The notes: generated from the sequence alone by a model not told the origin. DNA of 64,000 bases from an uncultured Prevotella sp. (GCF_937863835.1 NZ_CALMHT010000074.1:80207-144206), one strand, 5' to 3'. Counted from the stretch's first letter, positions 24,989 to 34,671 are shown. Program-made: numbers and translations.

Positions 24989-27900
24989 TTATTGTTCTGT
25001 ATATAATTCCAATTCGATGAGAGATACATTATAGTCATAGACAGCATTTGTATAACTGCTGCGTATTTCGTAGGCACTGTTGATGCTCTGCACAAACTCT
25101 ACGATATCCGTTTCACTCTCTTTAAACTGCACCTGTGCATTCTTGAGCAGTGATTCAGCTTCGGGCAAGGCCGCTTTCTGATAGTAATTAATGTTTTCCT
25201 GCTCCTGCTTCAGTTTCGAGTTGAGTTCCGCTACCTTGTTGTTCAACATTCGGATATTGTCTTCCGCTTCTGTGTTGGCTATCATGGCATCGATATGTGC
25301 CTGTTTTGTTCTACTTGCCTGAGCACCGAAAAAGAGAGGAAATGACATGCCGACCATCCATGAGTTCAGACCTGTGAGAGGTGCTATTTTCTGACGCACG
25401 TAGCCCACTGAAAATTCGGGATAGAATTTACTCTTCTCCAGTTTGAAAGCCGCTTGTTTCTCGTTGGCCATACTCCTGAAGTATTGCAGATGAGCGTTGG
25501 AAAGAGCCAAGTCAACTTTCTGTGTCATCAGCACTAGTGCCGTGTCGGACGGGAGGATAGGTGTAGATGAATAGCAGGCCCAACCGAATCTGCGTCCCGC
25601 TATTTGTAGTTCCTCTTCCGCCTTCATCAGTTTGGTGCGGATATCTGCGGCGAGTGATGTCGTCATATTACGTTGTAGGGCGGTGATATCACCTTGCTCG
25701 TAACGCAGCATACCTGCTTTTTGTAGTCTGTCCGCCAATTGAATCTGACTTTTGTAAAGAGCGCAGATGTTGTAAGCATATTGATAATATGTCCATGCAC
25801 GTTTTACCTCGGCTGTTATCTCTTTGGCAACCATGTCACGGTAGTGTCCGCTTGTCGTCATCATACTTTTTACCAATGCGTTCTTGTAATAAGGGGTGAA
25901 GAACGAACCTAACGGTTGTGTCACGTTCAACTGATTATCACTTTTTGTTTCGTCGTTTATTTGTCCCCACGAATAACTTATCTCTGTCGCTCCTGGTTCC
26001 CAGTTCTCACCTTTCATCGCTTTATTGCGTTCCATCATCGCCGAGGCAGTCTTTAGTCTTGGATTGTTTTGCAATGCAGTCTTGATAGCTTCATCGAGCG
26101 ATACTTTTGTCTGAGCCTTTACGCTTCCCGAACCTGCCATCGTCAGCATGATGGCGATAATGATGATAGGAGCTTCAATGGGCAAGTTTTTATGAAACTT
26201 TCTTCTGAAAATGGTCGGTATCGCGTTCACTATTTTGTAGAATGTAGGGATGATGACCAGTGTCAACAGTGTTGATACAATCAGTCCTCCGATAACAACC
26301 GTTGCCAATGGACGTTGAATTTCGGCACCAGCCGATTTGGCTATCGCCATAGGTACAAAGCCCAAAGAAGCGACAAGTCCTGTCAGCATTACTGGTCTGA
26401 GCAGATGAGTGATACCCTTCATTATAATTTTGTCTGTACACATATCGTATTTTCCTTGTTTGCGTAAATTGTTGAAGTTGTTGATCATCAGTATACCGTT
26501 GAGTACTGCCACACCGAAAAGGGCTATGAAGCCTACGCCCGCTGAGATACTGAATGGCAGTCCGCGCAGCCATAATGCCAGTATACCTCCGATAAGAGAT
26601 AACGGCACGGTCATGAAGACGAGAATGGAGTAGGTTACGCTTCTGAAAGCGAAGAATAACAGCAACAGAATGAGCATCAGTGCGATAGGTATCACAATAG
26701 ATAAAGTGTGTATGGCGTTTTGCAGATTTTCAAACTGTCCACCATATTCGAAGTAATAACCCGGTTTCAGTTTGATGTCCTTGTCCAGTTTCGCCTGTAT
26801 GCCTGATACTACCTGTTGGATATCGGCATTACGCACATTCACACCGATGACAATACGTCGCTTTGTCTCGTCGCGGTTGATTTGCAGCGGACCGTTTACC
26901 AGTTGCACACTGGCTACTTCACTGATAGGCAATTGTGCCCCCTCTGCGGTGTGTACAAACAGACGGTCTATATCCAAATCGGGCACTTTGTCCTTGTCCA
27001 GTCTCAGTACTAGGTCGAAGCGGCGTTCATTCTCAAAGACCACGCCCGTAGCCTCGCCCGCATAAGCGGTGCGAATTACGGTGTTCAGTTCCTCGATGTT
27101 CATGCCATATTGGGCTATTTTCTTACGGTCGTATTTCACAACCAACTGTGGAAGACCCATAGTCTGTTCAACAATGACATCAGATGCACCAGGTACTGTG
27201 GTAATGAGTTTTTTGCATTCCTGCGCCTTCTGATACAGCTCTTGTGTGTCCTCACCGTAAAGTTTCACGGCAATATCCGTTTTTGCACCTGTCATCAGTT
27301 CGTTGAAGCGCAACTGAATCGGTTGACTGAAGTTGTATTCCGCACCCGGCACATCTTCTAGCGCTTTCTTCATCTTCTCCACCATCTCGTCACGACTCTT
27401 CGCAGAAGTCCATTCCTTGAATGGTTTCATGATAATCATGATGTCTGCATCCTCCACAGCCATCGGGTCGGTCGGCACTTCAGCCGTACCTATTTTAGCG
27501 ACCACGTGCTTGATTTCCGGGAATCGGTCTTTGAGTGTCTTCTCCACCTTGCGTGATTGTTCAAGACTTTGTGTCAGAGAACTGCCTGCGGGGAGTGTCA
27601 TCTGCATGGCAAAATCACCCTCGTCCATCGTAGGGATAAATTCTGCACCCAGATGTCCGAAGAGTAACAGTGATGCTGCCAGTAAGGCAAAAGCTGAAAC
27701 TACTGTGCCTGTGACGTGGCGCAGGCAGAATTTTGTGGCTCTATGATAATATATGTTCAACCATTCGAAGAAACGGTCGGAGAATGATTTCTTGGTTGAT
27801 GACGTCTTCTTAAGGAATAATGATGCCATCATAGGTACATACGTGAGCGATAGCAACAGAGCACCTATAATACAGAATACAAGTGTCTTTGCCATCGGCG

Positions 27901-29323
27901 TGAAATATTTACCCTCAATACCCGAGAGGAACAGTATAGGACAAAAGACAATGAGGATGATGAGCGCCGCGAATGTGGCACTGCTCACTACCCGAGCTGC
28001 ACCCTTTATCACCTCGTCGTCCATTTCGTCCTGAGTCAACTTCTGTCCCGCTTTCTGTTTCATATAGATATGCGCCATGATACCTTCCAGAATGACAATG
28101 GAACCGTCCACCACAATACCGAAGTCGATAGCGCCTAGACTCATCAGATTGGCAGTCACGCCGAATACCCTCATCAGTATGAAACCGAACAACATGGCAA
28201 ACGGTATCACAGATGCTACAATGACTCCAGCCCTGATATCACCTAAAAAGATGATGAGTACGAGGAACACAATGAGTGCGCCCTCTATTAGATTGCGGAT
28301 GACGGTAGAGATATTTCTGTTTACCAGTTGAGAACGGTTCAGATAAGGTTCAATGGAAATACCCGGAGGCAGCATCTTCTGCACCTTTGCCACCCGCTGT
28401 TCCAATTCTCCGGTTACTACATTGGCGTTGGCGCCTTTCAGCATCATAGCTATACCTCCCACACATTCGCCCTTACCGTCAAAGGTCATGGCACCGAAAC
28501 GTTTTGCAGCACCGAAGCGTACCTTTGCCACATCACTGACGTGTATCGGTATGCCTCCGCGGTTGGTTATCACGATGCGTTCAATGTCTTTGAGCGAGTG
28601 TATCATACCTTCCGAACGGATGTAATAAGCTTTGTTCAACTTTTCTATATAACTGCCGCCCGTATTCTGATTGTTCTTGCTCAGGGCATTGAATACATCT
28701 CCTATCGTGATGTCGAGCGAGTAGAGTGCATCAGGGTCGACAGCCACTTCATATTGTTTGAGATACCCACCGAAACTGTTTATTTCCACGATGCCAGGGA
28801 TACCTGAGAGTTGTCTCTTTACAATCCAATCCTGCACAGTGCGCAGATCGGCGGCGTTGTAGCGACTCCTGTATTTCGGGGACACCTTCAGCATATATTG
28901 GTAAATTTCGCCCAATCCGGTGGTTATAGGCATCATCGAAGGAATACCAAGGTCTGCCGGAATTTCTTCCGCTACCGACTGAATCTGTTCGTTGACCAGT
29001 TGACGAGCCGCCAATGTAGGCACGCTCTCATCAAATACGATTGTCACAACAGACAGACCGAAACGAGACACAGAACGTATTTCCTTCACGTTCATGATAT
29101 TGCGCATGGCAATCTCGATAGGAGCCGTGATGAGTTGCTCCACCTCCTGTGGAGCGAGCGTAGGTGATACAGTTACTACCTGTACCTGATTGTTGGTGAT
29201 GTCTGGTACGGCGTCTACGGGCAGGGTAAGCATCGCGTAAATGCCCCCGAGCAGCAGAATGACCATCGTAATGGCCACAAACAATTTTTTGCGAACGGAA
29301 AATTCTACTATACTCTCGAACAT
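24989..29323 (-). CDS. Heavy-metal efflux RND pump (CusA/CzcA family) fused to a TolC-like domain
   Basis: 1444 residues from the ATG at 29323. Residues 1-1035 are a complete CusA/CzcA pump (MFESIVEFSVRKKLF; LPVDAVPDITNNQVQVV; GAIDFGIVVDGSIVI; GVAVLNGILMIN). About 1045-1068 is a hydrophobic stretch ending AGSGSVKAQ, which looks like an internal signal sequence, and 1070-1444 is TolC/OEP-like (SLDEAIKTALQNNPRL, with long coiled helices). The start at 29323 is preferred over longer frames because a minus-strand -7 element (TATATTTG, 29361-29354) lies downstream of the first in-frame start at 29365. Substrate is probably a divalent or monovalent metal ion. Adaptor gene follows. Confidence 0.9.
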   Translation of the reverse strand: MFESIVEFSVRKKLFVAITMVILLLGGIYAMLTLPVDAVPDITNNQVQVVTVSPTLAPQEVEQLITAPIEIAMRNIMNVKEIRSVSRFGLSVVTIVFDESVPTLAARQLVNEQIQSVAEEIPADLGIPSMMPITTGLGEIYQYMLKVSPKYRSRYNAADLRTVQDWIVKRQLSGIPGIVEINSFGGYLKQYEVAVDPDALYSLDITIGDVFNALSKNNQNTGGSYIEKLNKAYYIRSEGMIHSLKDIERIVITNRGGIPIHVSDVAKVRFGAAKRFGAMTFDGKGECVGGIAMMLKGANANVVTGELEQRVAKVQKMLPPGISIEPYLNRSQLVNRNISTVIRNLIEGALIVFLVLIIFLGDIRAGVIVASVIPFAMLFGFILMRVFGVTANLMSLGAIDFGIVVDGSIVILEGIMAHIYMKQKAGQKLTQDEMDDEVIKGAARVVSSATFAALIILIVFCPILFLSGIEGKYFTPMAKTLVFCIIGALLLSLTYVPMMASLFLKKTSSTKKSFSDRFFEWLNIYYHRATKFCLRHVTGTVVSAFALLAASLLLFGHLGAEFIPTMDEGDFAMQMTLPAGSSLTQSLEQSRKVEKTLKDRFPEIKHVVAKIGTAEVPTDPMAVEDADIMIIMKPFKEWTSAKSRDEMVEKMKKALEDVPGAEYNFSQPIQLRFNELMTGAKTDIAVKLYGEDTQELYQKAQECKKLITTVPGASDVIVEQTMGLPQLVVKYDRKKIAQYGMNIEELNTVIRTAYAGEATGVVFENERRFDLVLRLDKDKVPDLDIDRLFVHTAEGAQLPISEVASVQLVNGPLQINRDETKRRIVIGVNVRNADIQQVVSGIQAKLDKDIKLKPGYYFEYGGQFENLQNAIHTLSIVIPIALMLILLLLFFAFRSVTYSILVFMTVPLSLIGGILALWLRGLPFSISAGVGFIALFGVAVLNGILMINNFNNLRKQGKYDMCTDKIIMKGITHLLRPVMLTGLVASLGFVPMAIAKSAGAEIQRPLATVVIGGLIVSTLLTLVIIPTFYKIVNAIPTIFRRKFHKNLPIEAPIIIIAIMLTMAGSGSVKAQTKVSLDEAIKTALQNNPRLKTASAMMERNKAMKGENWEPGATEISYSWGQINDETKSDNQLNVTQPLGSFFTPYYKNALVKSMMTTSGHYRDMVAKEITAEVKRAWTYYQYAYNICALYKSQIQLADRLQKAGMLRYEQGDITALQRNMTTSLAADIRTKLMKAEEELQIAGRRFGWACYSSTPILPSDTALVLMTQKVDLALSNAHLQYFRSMANEKQAAFKLEKSKFYPEFSVGYVRQKIAPLTGLNSWMVGMSFPLFFGAQASRTKQAHIDAMIANTEAEDNIRMLNNKVAELNSKLKQEQENINYYQKAALPEAESLLKNAQVQFKESETDIVEFVQSINSAYEIRSSYTNAVYDYNVSLIELELYTEQ

Positions 29324-29353
29324 AACATGTAGATTTTTATGTATTAACATCTG

Positions 29354-29361
29354 CAAATATA
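29354..29361 (-). promoter_or_regulatory. Minus-strand promoter -7 element TATATTTG of the efflux operon
   Basis: CAAATATA on the plus strand. The expected start of transcription is near 29347, which rules out a start codon at 29365 and supports 29323. Confidence 0.55.
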
Positions 29362-29423
29362 TCAAAATATTCTTTTCAACTGTAATAATTCCAATATTAT
29401 TTTAAAAAGAGAGTAAATTTGTT

Positions 29424-29431
29424 TATCTTTG
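29424..29431 (+). promoter_or_regulatory. Promoter -7 element TATCTTTG of the GH43 gene
   Basis: TATCTTTG fits TAnnTTTG, 25 bases before the ATG at 29457. It is divergent from the efflux promoter 63 bases away. Confidence 0.6.
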
Positions 29432-29456
29432 CCCTCGAAAATAAATCAATTGTACC

Positions 29457-31022
29457 ATGAAAAGAAGCTTTTTTTTCGTTATTTGTGTAATGATAGCAGT
29501 ATCTGTGTCGGCGCAGTATCGTAATCCGGTCATTCCCGGTTATCATCCTGATCCCAGTGTGTGCCGCGTAGGCAGCGATTTCTACCTTGTCAACAGCAGC
29601 TTTCAGTATTTTCCAGGTGTACCGGTCTTCCACAGCAAAGATCTGATGCACTGGCAACAGATTGGCAATGTGCTTGATCGTGAGTCACAGATTAATTTGA
29701 AAGGAGGTTCTTCGTGGACAGGCATCTATGCCCCCACCATTCGCTATAATGATGGTGTCTATTACATGATTACTACCAATATTGGTCATGGCGGTAATTT
29801 TTTTGTTACAGCCAAGAAACCAGAAGGTCCGTGGAGCGAACCTGTATGGTTGAAACAGCAGGGTATTGATCCGTCTCTTTATTTTGAGAAAGAACACTGT
29901 TATATGGTAAGTAATCCGAACGATGCCATCTGGCTCAGCGAAATCAACCCTAAGACGGGTGAACAACTCACGGAGAGTCGACAAATCTGGCAGGGTACAG
30001 GTGGCCGTTATCCCGAAGGTCCACATATATATAATAAGGATGGATTTTATTATCTTCTTATTTCGGAAGGAGGTACTGAGTACGGTCATCAACTGACCAT
30101 TGCGCGTAGCCGTAGTATTTACGGACCTTACGAAGCTAATCCACAGAATCCGATATTATGTCATCAGCGTCGAATCACCGAATCCAGTCAGATACAGGGC
30201 ACCGGACATGGTGACCTTGTACAGGCTGCCGATGGTTCATGGTGGATTACCTTCCTCGGTTTTCGTACATACGGAGGCAATTATCATCATCTTGGACGTG
30301 AAACATTCCTCGCACCCGTTGAGTGGCCTGTAGGCGGATGGCCGGTAGTCAACTGCAATGGTACTGTTGATACATTGATGAAGGTAAAAACGCTACCGCA
30401 GGCATCTATGCCACAACCGGCGGAAGACATAGACTTTGCAAACATAAAAAATGTAAAAGACATAGGTCCCGACTGGTTGTTTATTCAGAATCCCGATATG
30501 ACTAAATACGAGATTACAGGCAATTGTCTACGTTTGCATGCATCACGTAGTACGTTGACAGAGAATAATACCCCTACATTCATTGCACGTCGTCAGGATG
30601 CTGCGCATTATATGATGACGACAACGGTAGCACTGCATGGTACATCCTCGAGTGCTGAAGCAGGACTGAGCGTATATCAGATCAATGACGGTCATTACGA
30701 CCTATGTGTATCGAATGCAGACGGCAAGCAAATAGTGAAATGCAAATATCAGGTGAAAGGTCTTGCATCGGAAAGTATTGCTTCCAGTGAAGCGATAACT
30801 GTTGCCCGGAAAATATATCTCCGCGTGAGAGCTGACGAAAACATGTATTATTTCGAATATTCTACAGATGGAAAAAACTATGAATCGATGAAGCCGATGA
30901 ATACTTGTTTGCTCAGTTCGGAGGTCGCAGGCGGGTTTACAGGCGTTGTCATCGGCATGTATTGTACCGGTACCGAAAATGACTGTTATGCTGACTTTGA
31001 TTCTGTCAGGACTTCAAAATAA
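29457..31022 (+). CDS. GH43 family glycosidase (arabinofuranosidase / beta-xylosidase type)
   Basis: 521 residues, signal peptide to SVSAQ. N-terminal five-bladed propeller with catalytic base Asp32 (GYHPDPS), pKa-modulating Asp138 (GIDPSLYF) and acid Glu187 (RYPEGPHIY). Residues about 320-520 form the concanavalin-like C-terminal sandwich (FIARRQDAAHYMMTT, SAEAGLSVYQINDGHYDL) found in GH43 subfamilies acting on xylan and arabinoxylan. It stands alone, transcribed from its own promoter, not in a SusCD locus, so its substrate context is lost. The other genes nearby (efflux, aquaporin) give no hint. Confidence 0.9.
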   Translation: MKRSFFFVICVMIAVSVSAQYRNPVIPGYHPDPSVCRVGSDFYLVNSSFQYFPGVPVFHSKDLMHWQQIGNVLDRESQINLKGGSSWTGIYAPTIRYNDGVYYMITTNIGHGGNFFVTAKKPEGPWSEPVWLKQQGIDPSLYFEKEHCYMVSNPNDAIWLSEINPKTGEQLTESRQIWQGTGGRYPEGPHIYNKDGFYYLLISEGGTEYGHQLTIARSRSIYGPYEANPQNPILCHQRRITESSQIQGTGHGDLVQAADGSWWITFLGFRTYGGNYHHLGRETFLAPVEWPVGGWPVVNCNGTVDTLMKVKTLPQASMPQPAEDIDFANIKNVKDIGPDWLFIQNPDMTKYEITGNCLRLHASRSTLTENNTPTFIARRQDAAHYMMTTTVALHGTSSSAEAGLSVYQINDGHYDLCVSNADGKQIVKCKYQVKGLASESIASSEAITVARKIYLRVRADENMYYFEYSTDGKNYESMKPMNTCLLSSEVAGGFTGVVIGMYCTGTENDCYADFDSVRTSK

Positions 31023-31081
31023 GTTATTGGTGAAGTTGGCATTATTTTAAAAGAAAAAGAACATCCTATTAATATTTTGTC

Positions 31082-31089
31082 TATATTTG
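31082..31089 (+). promoter_or_regulatory. Promoter -7 element TATATTTG of the aquaporin gene
   Basis: TATATTTG fits TAnnTTTG, 39 bases before the ATG at 31129. Confidence 0.5.
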
Positions 31090-31128
31090 CAATTTAAATG
31101 GAAGAACATAAACTAATAAAGACATATT

Positions 31129-31809
31129 ATGAAAAAGTATTTAGCGGAAATGATTGGCACGATGGTGCTGGTTTTTATCGGTTGCGGTAGCGCAATCTTT
31201 AACGGTGGTTGCGGTACACCCGCACAAGTTTTGATGGTAGCGATAGCTTTTGGCGTATCGGTTGTGGCTATGGCATATACCATCGGTGGCATATCGGGTT
31301 GCCATATTAATCCGGCAATCACACTCGGCGTATATCTGAGCAAACGTATGTCAGGTAAGGATGCCGCCATGTATATGATATTCCAGGTAATCGGTGCCAT
31401 TATCGGTTCAGCACTCCTGTTCGGTATCACATCAGGTATGGATACAGAAGGATGGGCGACGACCACAGGTGCTAACGCATGTTCATCAGGAGTTTCACAA
31501 CTGACAGGTTTTATAGCTGAAACATTGTTTACTGCAATATTCGTACTTGTAGTATTAGGAACGACAGACTCAAAGAAGGGTGCCGGTAACTTTGCAGGAT
31601 TGGCAATAGGCCTTTCTCTTGTTATCGTTCATATCTGTGTTATCCCATTGACAGGTACATCTGTAAACCCGGCCCGTTCTATCGGTCCTGCTATATTCAA
31701 CGGTGGTCAGGCACTTACAGATTTGTGGATATTCATAGTAGGTCCGTTCCTTGGTGGTGCAATAGCAGCAGGTATATGGAAAATTATCGGTGCGGACGAA
31801 AAGAAATAA
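31129..31809 (+). CDS. aqpZ: Aquaporin, AqpZ type
   Basis: 226 residues, six membrane helices in two inverted repeats, each with an NPA loop (CHINPAITLG and TSVNPARSIGP). The second NPA arginine, the histidine in VIVHICVIP and the threonine before the second NPA are those of the narrow, water-selective filter of AqpZ; glycerol facilitators lack that histidine. The length and the lack of an added loop also favour a water channel. Monocistronic, with a promoter in front and a long perfect hairpin behind. Confidence 0.92.
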   Translation: MKKYLAEMIGTMVLVFIGCGSAIFNGGCGTPAQVLMVAIAFGVSVVAMAYTIGGISGCHINPAITLGVYLSKRMSGKDAAMYMIFQVIGAIIGSALLFGITSGMDTEGWATTTGANACSSGVSQLTGFIAETLFTAIFVLVVLGTTDSKKGAGNFAGLAIGLSLVIVHICVIPLTGTSVNPARSIGPAIFNGGQALTDLWIFIVGPFLGGAIAAGIWKIIGADEKK

Positions 31810-31852
31810 CAGGCGTTTTGTAAACTGCGTTTTGCAATTTGTCAGTTAAATC

Positions 31853-31891
31853 AAAAATAGTCAAACGATATGTTATCGTTTGACTATTTTT
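31853..31891 (+). terminator. 18-bp perfect hairpin with 3-nt loop after aqpZ
   Basis: The arms at 31853-31870 and 31874-31891 are exact inverted repeats around TGT. The 5' arm starts with AAAAA and the 3' arm ends with TTTTT, so it can act as an intrinsic terminator on either strand. On this strand it ends the aqpZ transcript. Confidence 0.8.
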
Positions 31892-31938
31892 GTGTATTAA
31901 AAAATGTTGTAACCCTTGGGATTGATAAATTTAAATGT

Positions 31939-31946
31939 TAACTTTG
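31939..31946 (+). promoter_or_regulatory. Promoter -7 element TAACTTTG of the aldolase gene
   Basis: TAACTTTG fits TAnnTTTG, with a weak TTGG at 31916-31919 about 19 bases upstream. ATG at 31995. Confidence 0.6.
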
Positions 31947-31994
31947 CGGTCAATTAGTAGATAGTGACTATTCATTTAATAAAATATTATAATT

Positions 31995-33005
31995 ATGGTA
32001 GATTACAAATCATTAGGCTTGGTAAACACTCGCGAGATGTTTAAGAAAGCCATCAATGGCGGTTACGCTATCCCAGCTTTCAACTTCAACAATATGGAGC
32101 AGTTGCAGGCAATCATCAAAGCTTCTTCAGAGCTAAAGTCACCGGTTATCCTTCAGGTTTCTAAAGGTGCCCGTAACTATGCTAACCAGACATTACTTCG
32201 TTATATGGCACAGGGTGCTGTAGAATATGCAAAAGAATTAGGTTGCAATCATCCTGAAATCGTTCTTCACCTAGACCATGGTGATAGCTTCGAGCTCTGC
32301 AAGAGTTGTGTAGACTTCGGTTTCTCTTCTGTCATGATTGATGGTTCTGCTCTTCCTTATGAGGAGAATGTTGCTCTGACAAAGAAAGTTGTAGAGTATG
32401 CGCACAAATATGATGTTACTGTAGAAGGTGAGCTCGGTGTCCTTGCAGGTGTTGAGGATGAGGTCGCTTCTGAGGTTTCTCACTATACGAAACCAGAAGA
32501 AGTTATCGACTTCGTTACAAAGACAGGTGTTGACTCATTAGCTATCTCTATCGGTACAAGCCACGGAGCATACAAATTCAAACCGGAGCAGTGTACACGT
32601 GACCCGAAGACAGGTCGTTTGGTTCCTCCTCCATTGGCTTTCGATGTTCTTGATGCTATCATGAAACAATTGCCAGGATTCCCAATCGTTCTTCACGGAT
32701 CTTCTTCTGTACCACAGGAGTATGTTGACATCATCAACGCTAACGGTGGTAAACTGCCAGATGCAGTAGGTATCCCAGAAGAGCAGCTCCGTAAAGCTTC
32801 TAAGAGCGCTGTCTGCAAGATCAATATCGATTCAGACTCTCGTCTCGCTTTCACAGCAGCTGTACGTAAGGTGTTCGCTGAGAAACCAGCAGAATTTGAC
32901 CCACGTAAGTATTGCGGACCAGCTCGTGACTTGATGGAGCAGATGTACAAGCATAAGATTGTTGATGTACTCGGTTCTGACAACAAGTTGGCTAATATGA
33001 ACTAA
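31995..33005 (+). CDS. fba: Class II fructose-bisphosphate aldolase
   Basis: 336 residues. Zinc-dependent TIM-barrel aldolase of glycolysis and gluconeogenesis. Seen: AFNFNNMEQLQAI, the first zinc histidine pair in VLHLDHGDSFE, VEGELGVLAGVEDEV with the second metal ligand, SIGTSHGAYKF, and VLHGSSSVPQEYV with the last zinc histidine. Longer than the basic 285-residue form and closer to the 330-residue forms common in Bacteroidota. Codon use appears more uniform than in neighbours (frequent GTT, GGT, CGT), as expected for a highly expressed gene. Own promoter and terminator. Confidence 0.95.
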   Translation: MVDYKSLGLVNTREMFKKAINGGYAIPAFNFNNMEQLQAIIKASSELKSPVILQVSKGARNYANQTLLRYMAQGAVEYAKELGCNHPEIVLHLDHGDSFELCKSCVDFGFSSVMIDGSALPYEENVALTKKVVEYAHKYDVTVEGELGVLAGVEDEVASEVSHYTKPEEVIDFVTKTGVDSLAISIGTSHGAYKFKPEQCTRDPKTGRLVPPPLAFDVLDAIMKQLPGFPIVLHGSSSVPQEYVDIINANGGKLPDAVGIPEEQLRKASKSAVCKINIDSDSRLAFTAAVRKVFAEKPAEFDPRKYCGPARDLMEQMYKHKIVDVLGSDNKLANMN

Positions 33006-33029
33006 CTTATATAAATATATATCAATTAT

Positions 33030-33067
33030 AAAAGCGGAATCCCTGTTCTTAGGGGTCCCGCTTTTTT
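33030..33067 (+). terminator. Terminator between fba and the convergent nnr gene
   Basis: AAAGCGG (33031-33037) pairs with CCGCTTT (33058-33064); the inner part CCCTGTTCTTAGGGG also pairs. A run of T ends the 3' arm. It can serve the convergent gene as well, since A residues precede the 5' arm. Confidence 0.8.
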
Positions 33068-33096
33068 CATTGGTGGTTGTTTTCTTTAATTATCTT

Positions 33097-34614
33097 TTAG
33101 TCTTCCAGTTTCATGAATGCCTTTGGAAGATACTTGATGATGTCTCCTGCAATAAGGCTCTCTTCGCCAATTTCTTTAGCCGCAAGGTCTCCCGCTACCC
33201 CGTGCAGATACATACCAAGTGTGCAAGCATCTTTCTGGTTGTATCCGCGTGCAAGTAACCCTGTTATGATACCGGTAAGCACATCGCCGCTTCCTGCTGT
33301 TGCCATCCCTGCATTTCCTGTGGAATTGAAGATGACATGACCATCAGGAAGACAAAGGGCGGAATAGTGCCCTTTCAGTATGATGTATGCCTGAAGATGT
33401 TCTGCCAAATCACGTGCTTTGTTAAGTCTTTCGTAGCCTTCTGTGTTATGAGCATTGGTAAGCCGTTCCAGTTCCTTGGGGTGAGGCGTCATGATAATAC
33501 CTTGCGGCAACTGCTCCATCCATGCACGGTGATTGGCCAATATATTGAGTCCGTCCGCATCCACTACGATAGGTGCGTGAGTCCGCCGTATCTGACCGAT
33601 CAATGCTATTGCCGTATTTTCCGACAGACCAAGTCCCGGTCCGATTCCCATTGCATCAAAATCATCACTGTCTATGGATTCGGATATATAAGTCTCTTCG
33701 TGATCTGTATGAACAATTGCCTCAGGTATGGATATCTGAATGATGTCATTATTTCTTTTTGCCGTATGGATCACAACTTTTCCCACACCGGATCTCAGAC
33801 ACGCTTTAGTAGCCAGTATGGCAGCTCCTGCCATTCCATAACAGCCCGCAACAATCAGGGCTTTTCCCATTGATCCCTTGTGCGCAAATTCATTGCGAGG
33901 CTTTATCAATTTACGTATGTCGTTCTCCTCAATAATCGTATATTGGGAGTCTGTCTTGCTGATGCCTTCTGAACTTATACGTATGTCCAACACTTTTATT
34001 TTGCCTGCATACTGTTGATTTTCAGCAAACAAAAAGGCCAACTTCTTTTGTTGTAATGTTAGCGTTATGTCGGCCTTGATGATATTCGACCTTATATTAT
34101 ACGAATTATCTTCTGGCATTAAACCCGACGGCATGTCAATACTAGCTACCTTGGCTTGCGAAGCGTTGATGTATTTTACAAGCGATGCGAATCCTCCAGC
34201 CAATGGCTTGTTAATGCCTGAACCGAAAAGACCGTCTATAACGAGTGTTTCACTGTCCAGTTTGGGTGGGTCAAACTCTTGTTCTACTTCAGTAAAGTCT
34301 TTTATCCGTTTCGCATCAATAATTCTTTGCTTGTTTACTGCGCAGTCTTCAGACAAGTGACCGTGAACATTGAAAAGGAATACCTGAATGTCATATTTTT
34401 CTTCTGATAGCATTCTGGCAACAGCGAGTGCGTCGCCTCCGTTATTTCCTGGTCCGGCGAAAACTACTACATGGGTGCGATTGTTCCATATCTCCGTGAT
34501 TGCACGTGTGATAGCACGGGCCGCGCGTTCCATTAAATCAATAGAAGCAATAGGCTCGTTTTCTATTGTATATTTGTCCAGCTCATGTATCTGAGCTCCT
34601 GTAAAAATCTTCAT
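33097..34614 (-). CDS. nnr: Bifunctional NAD(P)H-hydrate epimerase / ADP-dependent dehydratase
   Basis: 505 residues. N-terminal YjeF_N epimerase about 1-215 (ASIDLMERAARA, VFAGPGNNGGDALAVARML, DGLFGSGINKPL) and C-terminal ribokinase-like dehydratase about 225-505 (AHKGSMGKALIVAG, GPGLG, MTPHPKELERL, GNAGMATAGSGDVLTGII). The enzyme repairs hydrated NADH and NADPH. Standard fused form. A minus-strand -7 element TATTTTTG (34627-34620) lies only 5 bases before the ATG, so the mRNA probably has almost no leader. Confidence 0.95.
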   Translation of the reverse strand: MKIFTGAQIHELDKYTIENEPIASIDLMERAARAITRAITEIWNNRTHVVVFAGPGNNGGDALAVARMLSEEKYDIQVFLFNVHGHLSEDCAVNKQRIIDAKRIKDFTEVEQEFDPPKLDSETLVIDGLFGSGINKPLAGGFASLVKYINASQAKVASIDMPSGLMPEDNSYNIRSNIIKADITLTLQQKKLAFLFAENQQYAGKIKVLDIRISSEGISKTDSQYTIIEENDIRKLIKPRNEFAHKGSMGKALIVAGCYGMAGAAILATKACLRSGVGKVVIHTAKRNNDIIQISIPEAIVHTDHEETYISESIDSDDFDAMGIGPGLGLSENTAIALIGQIRRTHAPIVVDADGLNILANHRAWMEQLPQGIIMTPHPKELERLTNAHNTEGYERLNKARDLAEHLQAYIILKGHYSALCLPDGHVIFNSTGNAGMATAGSGDVLTGIITGLLARGYNQKDACTLGMYLHGVAGDLAAKEIGEESLIAGDIIKYLPKAFMKLED

Positions 34615-34619
34615 ACATG

Positions 34620-34627
34620 CAAAAATA
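34620..34627 (-). promoter_or_regulatory. Minus-strand -7 element TATTTTTG directly before nnr
   Basis: CAAAAATA on the plus strand. The predicted transcription start falls at or within a few bases of the nnr ATG at 34614, implying a leaderless message. Confidence 0.5.
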
Positions 34628-34671
34628 CGAAATAAATGCTAACTAATAGCAAGAAATTGAACTATTTTTAG

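Noticed and set aside
28328..28807. Open frame of 159 codons on the plus strand inside the efflux pump gene
   Set aside because: Antisense shadow of conserved CusA sequence, rich in His and Cys and without a promoter or any motif.
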